A stretch of DNA of 64,000 bases from Polychytrium aggregatum (Eukaryota; Chytridiomycota; Chytridiomycetes; Polychytriales), in assembly GCF_025602895.1 (NCBI RefSeq), contig NW_026516236.1:1-64000 (forward strand). Direction: 5' to 3'. A program made the position numbers and the translations under genes. Shown one piece after another: positions 12,255-20,116 of this stretch; positions within the stretch are counted from its first letter, which is position 1, and each line of letters begins with the position of its first letter. The notes beneath the pieces are model-generated. The model was not told the origin of the DNA, searched no databases, and was given only the letters and a program-made list of their open reading frames with translations.

Positions 12255-13045
12255 TGTTAGAGTCCGAAGGGGACTCAACGGCAAAAGAAGAAGTGAGCTC
12301 GAAGTGAGCTCAGGGAAGGCAAGGGTAAAGTCCGAAGTGGACTCGGAGAGGGAGCGAGGAAAGCAAAGATCCGTTCAAGATAAGACTTGTCTCGAAATGA
12401 GACGTGAGGAACACTCAGAGAATAAAGTAGAAGGCACTTTATTTAGTCCTATTTTGAACGCTGAGGTTCGACTACACATCGCGGGGGTCAGGCTATTTAT
12501 AGACAAGTCCGGACTTGGCAGCGAAGGGCGGCCAAGGGAGGGAAAAGTGGGCGATCGAGCAGGGCGAAGGGGGCGATGCACGAACGAGGGCCGAGAAGGA
12601 CCACCGAGACAGGCAGAGAACCAAAGCGAGAGAGGCGCAAGCAAAAGCGAAGCACCTGGCAGGAGAAACGTGCAAAGGCGAAGCAATGTGACTCAACGTC
12701 CAAGAAGCGGATTGGTCAAGTATAAGGTTGGGGCAAATGCATGCGAGATGAACAAGAGATCGGGGCGGTCAGGCAGGTCATGAGTCACCGGTGGGGGGAC
12801 ACATGACCGGCAGCCGAATTGCAACCAATCGCAGCAAGGCGCGTGCACAAACAAACCGGCGCGTGCGAAGAAGACAAAGGAAGCGGAGCAGCGCGGGAAA
12901 ACGGAAGTGCTGAATGGGCGGAAATGGCAGGCAAAAAGGCGGAAAATCGGAGGGGAACTGCAAAGCTACACACAAACAAACAGAAAGGCAAAGAACAGCC
13001 AAGTGTGCAGTCAAAGTGGAGAACAAGCAGGAGCTATCCCTAACA
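12255..13045 (-). repeat. 5' LTR of copy B (family 1)
   Basis: 791 bp, TGTTAG...CTAACA on the minus strand, with TATAAATA and an AATAAA signal. Next to gag, just inside the LTR, lies the same self-priming complement described for copy D. Confidence 0.93.
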
Positions 13046-13241
13046 GTCTAGCCAGCTCCCGGATTCTCTGTGTGTGTCGGTGGTTCATGCGAAACGGGCT
13101 CGCGTTCATGAGCCAATCGATCTTTGGCAACCCCATCTGTGCAGACGTTTACGCTGTTGCCCGCTTCTACGCCGCCCAAGCTACCGACGACCTATCCTGG
13201 CTCGTCTCCTCACGGAGAGGATTGACGCAATGTCGCCTCCT

Positions 13242-13546
13242 TGTCAGGAACTGGGCAGGGGCAGGACTGAGGAACCGAGGGCAAGAACAAGGAAGCAGGG
13301 GCAGGGCTGAACAGGGGCTGGTAAGGAGAGTGATGATCGTTTATTGAGGTGATAATTCACTAGCGTTCATCCAGGAGGGGACGGGGTGTTCTATTCAAGT
13401 CTATGCCTCACCCTCCCCTGCTCGCCCTGCGGAGAATATATTCGAGCTCCGACCTATGTTTCCCACGGTCATGAATCACGCCCGAGTGGCCATGCAGCGC
13501 GGGTCATGAATGACGCGTCGTATGATCGGCGACCGCGTTCATAACA
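13242..13546 (-). repeat. solo LTR, family S, in the Sel1 gene
   Basis: 305 bp, closely related to 5234-5539, flanked by the 5-bp duplication CTCCT (13237-13241 and 13547-13551). Confidence 0.9.
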
Positions 13547-13594
13547 CTCCTGGATGGGGAAACAAAGTGGAGCATGCAATCCTCAGAAGGCTGG

Positions 13595-14013
13595 TGTGAT
13601 GACCAGCATCACAACGGACCAATGAGACTGTCCCGCATGCTCTCGCCCTCCGCACCAATCATGAGTCCCCACGTGTTTGTTTGCCCCCATGCATGAGCAC
13701 GCGCCGTTGCCACCCGCGTCTACTGGTTTCCTGCCTCCCCCACCGCTCGGCACATGTCCCCGGGCTGTGCCAAGCCTCTCTCGCTTGCACACCAGCCACT
13801 CTCGCACCGCCTTCTCGCTTCTCTGTGATGCTCCACCCTTCTCGCCCACTTTTGCCCCTCGACCTCCTCCCGGTCTATAAATAGCCCTGCATGTCTGAGC
13901 CTATGTTGAACACCAGTTCGAACAAAACTTGTTCTTTGGTGTTCGGGGCTAAAAGCTAATAAAGCTCATACCAAGCACTTGGTCTTCGTCCTTGCGCTGG
14001 TTCACTCCTCACA
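13595..14013 (+). repeat. solo LTR, family F, in the Sel1 gene
   Basis: 419 bp, TGTGATGACC...CCTCACA, flanked by GCTGG (13590-13594 and 14014-14018). It is slightly diverged from the LTRs of element F. It carries TATAAATA and AATAAA signals. Confidence 0.92.
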
Positions 14014-14804
14014 GCTGGTGCAAGCGACCGATGCCGGTCACCTTATGGCCCAATTTCACCTGGCCAAGTGCTATCAGGGGAACCACGGAGTCGGCCGAGA
14101 CGACACCAAGGCCATTATTCTCAATAGGAAGCTTGCCACAGCCGGGCTGGTTCAAGCTCAAGTTGCCCTCGGAAGCTGCTACGAGCAGGGTAACGGTGTC
14201 GACTTCAATCTCGAAACCGCAATCGACTGGTACTTCAAGGCGGATGTACCCGTCTACGGCTACCATAGCTACCGTCCTGTCTTCTTCCGCGGATGGCTCC
14301 ACTTCCTCGGCCAAAGGGTAGGGCAGAGTGACGCCGACGCTTTCGGGTGCTGGGAGCAAGTTCGCCAGTGATCCAATGTCCGATCCCATGTAGCCATCGC
14401 CACTTTCATGGTTGGATGGTTTCGCTACCTTGGTCGATCTGTTCCTCAGAACAAGCACAGGGGCGTCAAGATGATCCGCGAAAGTGGCCTCGCTCTTGGC
14501 CAAGACGAATGCTTCGTGGATCCCTGTCGCTTTGACGATCAAGAGCCCAACACAACATGTCGAACACTCTACGGGCTCTGTGAAATGGGATCAAGTCACG
14601 ATTGGCTTTGCCGACATATCAAGGCTATATGTCTGCTCTATGGGTATGGTGTCGCCACGGACCCGAAGCGAGCAGTGCAAGTCTTGCAAGGTCTCGCCGA
14701 CGATGGTCACAGTGACAGCCAGAATCTACTCGGCCGTTGCTACTTCTCCGGAACTGGTGTTGCTGCCAGCCAACAGCACGCATTCAAGTGATTCCAGAGG
14801 TCCG

Positions 14805-16383
14805 CGGCCCTGGGCAACTCCTACGGGGAACATCAAGTTGGAATGTGCTACCTATGGGGCAACTGTGTGGACCGAGACCACGTCGAAGCATTCCAATGGT
14901 TCCACAAGTCAGCCTGGCAGGGAAACCGTAACGGCCAGTATCGTGTTGGTATCTGCTACTGGTATGGCCAAGGTGTCGCAAGAGATCAAGAGGAAGCCAC
15001 CAATTGTTTCCTCGAGTCTGCCTGACAGGGACACGAAAATGCCAGGAAGCGAATCAAATGAACATTTTGTCCGCGCGAACAATGAAATCAGTATATGAAG
15101 TATTCAGTGTATTTCATCTCTGTGGTGCTCGTGGTTGGAGCCAGTCAAAATGTATTCATGACTCTGTGACAAACAAAACAATACATCCACCCATTCAGCC
15201 ACGCTCAGCCTTGACCTTGATACCCTTGGTGGCCTTGGGTGCGGGAGTGAAGGTGCGACGTTCTCTGGGGGAGCGTTCACCAATGACGCCCGAAATGATC
15301 TTTGGGGTGGAGAGAAGCCAGTTGAGAACATTGACGCGATTGAGAGCGAGAAAGACGGGAGTGGGTGCTGCGGGTCCGAGGCTCACCTTGTTGACTGCAT
15401 CGGTATCAATGGCGTCGCCTCTGTCCGAGACAGACATGAGGGCACTCACGATCCTGGCGAGTTCCTCGGCCTTCTTGGCATCATCGGCCTTCTGCTCGGG
15501 GGAGACAAAGGTGGGTTCTTCGTGATCCTCGGCATCCCAAAAGGCCTCGGGGGTGCGGGTAGTGCGCTTCATGGGAGCCCGACGAGGAGTCGATGGTCCG
15601 GGTTCGTTGTCCGAGTCCGAGTCGTAATACGCGGGCTTGCGGTCCACCTGCATAACCTCCAAGTAAAAGCGCGTGGGGTAGAGTTCATGCCACTCGCAAA
15701 CGTCTCGGCCGTGGAGGGACTTGCACGAGCAACGGACTTTCAAGTCGGACTTCTTGGTCATGTGGGTGCAGCGACCCACATAGTCCGCTTCGGGGAAGCG
15801 GCGGTGGTGAAAGCACCCATCAAAGCCCTCCATGCAGGACATGGAGCACTGCAGCGTATAACCAGACATGCCAGTGGCATAGGGGCAGCGGTGGTTGTAG
15901 CCGTGTTATGAACGCGGTCGCCGATCATGCGACGCGTCATTCATGACCCGCCCTGCATGGCCACTCGGGCGTGATTCATGACCGTGGGAAACATAGGGTC
16001 GGGGCTCGAATATATTCTCCGGAGGGCGAGCGAGGGAGGGGTACACATAGACTTGAATAGAACACCCCGCTCCCCTCCTGATGAACGCTAGTGAATTATC
16101 ACCTCAATAAACGATCATCACTCTCCTTACCAGCCCCTGTTCAGCCCTGTCTCTGCTTCCTTGTCCTTGCCTTCGGTTCCCCGGTCCTGCCCCTGTCCAG
16201 TTCCTGACAAGCCGGGCTTGGTGCAGTGGACATTGCACTTGAGCCCGGTCTGGACGGCGCGGCCGGGGCAGCGAGTGCCATCCTCGAGGACTTCAGCGCA
16301 ACGGAGGAAGCGCAGAGGGGCGGCGGGAGAGGCGGAAGGTGTAGACACGTCTGTGTTTGAATAGAAGACCGTGTATCGGTGAC
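14805..16383 (-). repeat. right arm of large inverted duplication
   Basis: Reverse complement of 5060-6638. On this side both genes continue beyond the arm: the Sel1 gene to the left of 14805 and the upstream region of the Cys/His-rich gene to the right of 16383. This is therefore probably the original copy. Confidence 0.93.
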
Positions 16384-16581
16384 TGGGATCATGCCAGCAT
16401 TCTGTAGTGTGCGTGGGAGAGCACGAACCTGGAGTAAGTCGTAGGTTGTAGTCGCTTGTAGAGAAGTATGTCGGAGTCGAGTTGAGACTGGCGGGGATGA
16501 GAACATGGATGTAGGAGACGATGGTCTATTTATCATCGGCCGGTCCGATACCCCCGTGCACCTCGGAGCATGCGGTCTCCA
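15195..16581 (-). pseudogene. Cys/His-rich protein gene, right copy, with upstream region
   Basis: Same gene as 5060-6248, read on the minus strand and split by the same solo LTR (15904-16209). Its upstream DNA is kept here. The frame leading into motif 1 remains open back to about 16520 without an obvious ATG, so the true start may be in a spliced upstream exon. A TATA-like GATAAATAG lies near 16530 on the minus strand. A family-1 LTR begins at 16582, close to where the promoter should be. Confidence 0.7.
15904..16209 (+). repeat. solo LTR, family S, right copy
   Basis: Mirror image of 5234-5539, with the same duplication (AGCCG on this strand). It is a shared ancestral insertion. Confidence 0.9.
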
Positions 16582-17370
16582 TGTTAGGGATAGCTCCTGC
16601 TTGTTCTCCACGTTGACTGCGCACTTGGCTGTTATTTTACCTTTCTGTCTGTTTGTGTGTAGCTTTGCAGTTCCCCTCCGATTTTCCGCCTTTGCCTGTC
16701 TTTCCGCTCCTTCCGCACTTCCGTTTTCCCGCGCTGCTCCGCTTCCTTTGTCTTCTTCGCACGCGCCGGTTTGTTTGTGCACGCGCCTTGCTGCGATTGG
16801 TTGCAATTCGGCTGCCGGTCATGTGTCCCCCCACCGGTGACTCATGACCTGCCTGACCGCCCCGATCTCTTGTTCATCTCGCATGCATTTGCCCCAACCT
16901 TATACTTGACCAATCCGCTTCTTGGACGTTGAGTCACATTGCTTCGCCCTTGCACGTTTCTCCTGCCAGGTGCTTCGCTTTTGCTTGCGCCTCCCTCGCT
17001 TTGGTTCTCTGCTCGTCTCGGTGGTCCTTCTCGGCCCTCGTTCGTGCATCGCCCCCTTCGCCCCGCTCGATCGCCCACTTTTCCCTCCCTTGGCCGCCCT
17101 TCGCTGCCAAGTCCGGACTTGTCTATAAATAGCCTGACCCCCGCGATGTGTAGTCGAACCTCAGCGTTCAAAATAGGACTAAATAAAGTGCCTTCTACTT
17201 TATTCTCTGAGTGTTCCTCACGTCTCATTTCGAGACTAGTCTTATCTTGAACGGATCTTTGCTTTCCTCGCTCCCTCTCCGAGTCCACTTCGGACCCTAC
17301 ACTTGCCTTCCCTGAGCTCACTTCGAGCTCACTTTCTCTTTTGCCGTTGAGCCCCTTTCGGACTCTAACA
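16582..17370 (+). repeat. lone LTR, family 1, without target duplication
   Basis: 789 bp, TGTTAG...CTAACA. The flanks are CTCCA on the left and GTACA on the right, which do not match. A single unequal recombination within one element would have kept the duplication, so the two ends probably come from different insertions. It lies about 200 bp upstream of the arm end. Confidence 0.92.
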
Positions 17371-17373
17371 GTA

Positions 17374-17905
17374 CAGTGGTTTCCAAAATTGTCCCAATGT
17401 TTTGGTCCTTCGACTTTGAACATCGGCTGCTCTGTCAATCCTGCTCCGATCTGCATCAAACTTTGCAGTAACGTAGCCTGCCTACTCGGTATTGACTGTG
17501 TCAAGTATGGTTGTACAAAGTTCCAATCTAGCTGGATGGTGCTGGTTCGACTCCGGCTCGAGCATTGGGACAATTTTGGAACCCTCTGATTTTTGACCCC
17601 CAATGACCACTCTCACAGCTGTAACACTTCCAATTTTTCTCAGTTAGGCTTGAAACTTTGCAAACAGGTCCTACAGGAACCAGCCATCATTTTGTATGCA
17701 TTGGAGTTGTTCAAATCACGTGGACACACCACTTTGACCAACGTCCATAATGACCTTCATGTGCAAGTTGGAACCCATAAAGTTGTGCAAACTTCGCCAG
17801 TTTGTTTGCTGAAACATGAACACCGAGTGATCAAAACATGGTTGGAACAAATCCGAGGTCATTTGACTGAGATTTGATCAACTTCAAACAAAGGGGACTG
17901 CTTCC
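17374..17905 (+). repeat. left inverted repeat of foldback element
   Basis: Pairs with 18430-18961 (positions sum to 36335). Confidence 0.85.
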
Positions 17906-18429
17906 TTTATATCCCTAAACATGTATTCCACCCCCCAATCATAGATTCAAACTCGCTAAAGCGCAAATGTCTCGACAATGATGATTCATTTCGACACCAT
18001 TGTCACATCTAATCTTTTTGGAAGGGACCCCAGCGAATCTCGACGCCCAAATCGAAATTATCCTGCTTTTTTCACAAATTAATATATGGCAATATTGGAC
18101 CAAGATGCTTACTGTCCAAAATTTTCGCACAGTTGGTGGTATATGTATATCCGTTTGTTCATTGAAGTTTCCAACCACCGTAAAAGCAAAAAGATCCGTC
18201 CTTCTTTTGAGTAAGAACAAAAATTTGGTCATCTCAATAATTCTCGATAGAGTCAGCCAGATATGGCATCGACCTTGTGCCAGTTTGATTAACTCTGGTA
18301 GTTCCAAAGTTGGAATGACGTACTCCATCACCATTCTTTATTGATTTTGAGTTAAGAATGAGCGAAAACTTGCGAATTCGAGTAAATTTTGCTCGATTTG
18401 GAATCGGGAACACAGTTTGATTGATATTG

Positions 18430-18961
18430 GAGAAGTAGTCCCCTTTGTTTGAAGTTGTCAAATCTCGGTCAAATGACCTCGGCTTTGTTCCAACCATGTT
18501 GTAATCACTTGGTGTTCATGTTTCAGCAAACAAACTGGCGAAGTTTGCACAACTTTATGGGTTCCAACTTGCACATGAAGGTCATTATGGACGTTGGTCA
18601 AAGTGGTGTGTCCACGTGATTTGAACAACTCCAATGCATACAAAATGATGGCTGGTTCCTGTAGGACCTGTTTGCAAAGTTTCAAGCCTAACTGAGAAAA
18701 ATTGGAAGTGTTACAGCTGTGAGAGTGGTCATTGGGGGTCAAAAATCAGAGGGTTCCAAAATTGTCCCAATGCTCGAGCCGGAGTCGAACCAGCACCATC
18801 CAGCTAGATTGGAACTTTGTACAACCATACTTGACACAGTCAATACCGAGTAGGCAGGCTACGTTACTGCAAAGTTTGATGCAGATCGGAGCAGGATTGA
18901 CAGAGCAGCCGATGTTCAAAGTCGAAGGACCAAAACATTGGGACAATTTTGGAAACCACTG
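18430..18961 (-). repeat. right inverted repeat of foldback element
   Basis: Reverse complement of 17374-17905, near perfect. Confidence 0.85.
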
Positions 18962-18989
18962 TATCTCAATTTCAGGTGGGTGCACGACC

Positions 18990-19238
18990 TAGAGTAGCTT
19001 CAAAAAGTGTTCCAATATTTTCAACATTTGACTCTAGAACGCTCTTGTGTCACAAATAATGATCGGACTGCGCATAAATTTGGTATTTCAATATTGAATT
19101 AATTTTCCGAGTCCACGTGAATTTTCACGTGATTCTCGTAGATGTGGCGCATGATATACGTATTTCAACTGGCCGAGGGCATTGGAACACTTTTTTGACC
19201 CTTGACATTTTTCGCTCCTCAAGTCATTCAAAGGTAAG
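18990..19238 (+). mobile_element. Tc1-like transposon, 5' remnant
   Basis: Shows in order the landmarks of the 5' leader of the Tc1 element at 52756: a diverged terminus (CTTCAAAAAGTGTTCCAAT), GACTGCGCA, the near-palindrome CACGTGAATTTTCACGTG, a GCATTGGAACACTTTT box and a splice-donor-like GGTAAG. It ends exactly where the first family-C LTR begins. No transposase coding is left. Confidence 0.55.
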
Positions 19239-19731
19239 TGTCATGAACACCCTCTGCCTTTGCCCTCTTCCTTCCTTTACCCTTGCCCTTTCCTTTCTGT
19301 TTGCCTGCCTTAGCGCTTTCCCTTCCTTCTGTTTGTTTGTTTCCCGCGCTGTGCTGCCTTGTTGTCTTACCGCCAGCACGCGCGCTGTCTGTGTCCCGTT
19401 CCCGCTTCCTTGCTGTTGGTCATGGGTTTCGCCCACGACGCCGCCTCGACGCCGCCTGACGCCTTGGCGCCGCTGCTTCGCTCCTGCCCCCTCGCTCTGC
19501 AGCGTCGATCCTTGGCGCTCGCATAAATAGCCCTCCGACCAGCCTCTGTCTTTTGCCTTCGTCTTGCCACTTTGTATTTTTAGTATCCTAAGCCTTGGAT
19601 CTAGAATAAAACTTTGGCTTCACACTTGACACTCTGTGTCCCAGTCCAGTCCCCGCTCCTCTCCCTACGTTCGAGTCTTGCATTAGGACTCTTGCGCACT
19701 TCCCTGCTTGCCCCGTTGTCCAGTCTTGACA
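19239..19731 (+). repeat. LTR, family C, left border of the kinase array
   Basis: 493 bp, TGTCATGA...TTGACA, shorter than and diverged from the 581-bp LTRs in the array. The left flank is Tc1 remnant (GTAAG) and the right flank is kinase-gene tail (CGGCA), so no target duplication is visible. It is probably a recombinant LTR. Confidence 0.92.
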
Positions 19732-20026
19732 CGGCAACGGATCTACCGACCCATCGTGGGACAGGCCTTCAACGGTCTGTGGACTGATCTGGAACAGATC
19801 TTCCATACCCTGATGTGGAGACTCGCTGGATGGCAAGCCAGGCCCGGCGACATTCCTGAGTGGGACTTTTAAACACTCGATGTACTCCATGAAGAGCGAG
19901 ATGCCGGGGACCACGGGGTCCTGATGGCTAGTGCGCCGCCGTGGCGGCGCACAATAAAGAAAGAAAAAAAAAACGGATCTACCGTTTGTGCAGTTTCAAG
20001 ATGCCCGGTCAAGCCCTATCGTCTAG
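19732..20026 (+). pseudogene. orphan C-terminal tail of a kinase gene
   Basis: Holds the last 17 or so codons of the kinase gene (reading TDLPFVQFQDARSSPIV then TAG at 20024-20026). A retrocopy and its 13-bp duplication interrupt it. The body of the gene to which this tail belonged is missing, since the Tc1 remnant and an LTR lie to the left. The same tail follows the LTR in every unit, but not after the sixth kinase, where element E begins. Confidence 0.6.
19749..19971 (+). mobile_element. poly(A) retrocopy in kinase tail, unit 1
   Basis: About 223 bp flanked by a 13-bp direct repeat AACGGATCTACCG (19736-19748 and 19972-19984) and ending in an A-rich tract, as expected of LINE-mediated insertion. 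Near its 3' end are two hairpins: GGACC/GGTCC around an ACGG loop, and a perfect 10-bp stem (GTGCGCCGCC and its complement, 19931-19952). AATAAA (19953-19958) follows. Its first 130 bp are open (WTDLEQIFHTLMWRLAGWQA ... GDIPEWDF, stop), so it may be the 3' end of an mRNA or of a LINE. No tRNA-type A or B box is seen. Copies lie at 22052, 24355, 26658, 28962 and 31265. Confidence 0.7.
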
Positions 20027-20116
20027 GAAGCGAAACACTGGCAAAAAAAGACCCCCAAAGCAGCCAAATATCGAGCGCCCTTCGAGAGCCCGTATCCTGG
20101 TCTTAAACATTTTGAC

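Larger units (their letters stand above)
6639..13045 (-). mobile_element. Ty3/Gypsy chromovirus, family 1, copy B
   Basis: 6407 bp on the minus strand: LTR 12255-13045, gag, pol, LTR 6639-7429. Gag and pol each stay open over their whole length, so it looks whole. The two LTRs differ at roughly 14 positions by eye (under 2%), so it is older than copy D but still young. Its flanks do not match (GGCCG on the left, GTCTA on the right), so no target duplication is visible. The host DNA on its two sides is in opposite orientation. Confidence 0.93.
13046..15025 (+). pseudogene. Sel1-like repeat protein gene, invaded by two solo LTRs
   Basis: Host coding segments 13047-13241, 13552-13594 and 14019-15025 read in one frame once each solo LTR and one copy of its duplication are set aside (shifts of 310 and 424 nt). 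Several Sel1-like repeats (SLR, a TPR-related alpha-helical scaffold) are visible: HLAKCYQGNHGVGRDDTKAI, ALGSCYEQGNGVDFNLETAI, LLYGYGVATDPKRAVQVL, LLGRCYFSGTGVAASQQHA, and the last two pairs at 14843-15025. Such proteins usually assemble signalling or ER-associated complexes; the role here is unknown. The 5' end is lost at copy B. Two in-frame TGA codons (14369-14371 and 14789-14791) also interrupt it, so it is a pseudogene unless short introns remove them, for which I see no good sites. Confidence 0.82.
17374..18961. mobile_element. foldback Tc1/mariner-like element with very long inverted repeats
   Basis: 1588 bp between TA dinucleotides (17372-17373 and 18962-18963). It begins CAGTGGTTTCCAAAATTG and ends with the reverse complement. 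The inverted repeats run for about 530 bp each (17374-17905 and 18430-18961) with very few mismatches. CAGTGG ends plus a TA duplication fit Tc1/mariner elements. The centre (17906-18429) is AT-rich and shows no recognisable transposase, so the element appears non-autonomous. Confidence 0.85.

Noticed and set aside
12064-12783. Long minus- or plus-strand frames running from gag or host DNA through an LTR
   Set aside because: The LTR is open in several frames, so it extends any neighbouring frame; this is not evidence of fused genes without transcripts.
14369-14800. Short introns removing the two TGA codons of the Sel1 gene
   Set aside because: No donor, branch and acceptor set of plausible length around either stop keeps the frame.
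17939-18334. Transposase gene in the centre of the foldback element
   Set aside because: The opposing open frames of 114-131 codons show no helix-turn-helix or DDE motif and are probably chance.
19749-19971. tRNA-derived SINE
   Set aside because: No A-box or B-box pattern is seen; only the duplication, AATAAA and A-tract support retroposition.
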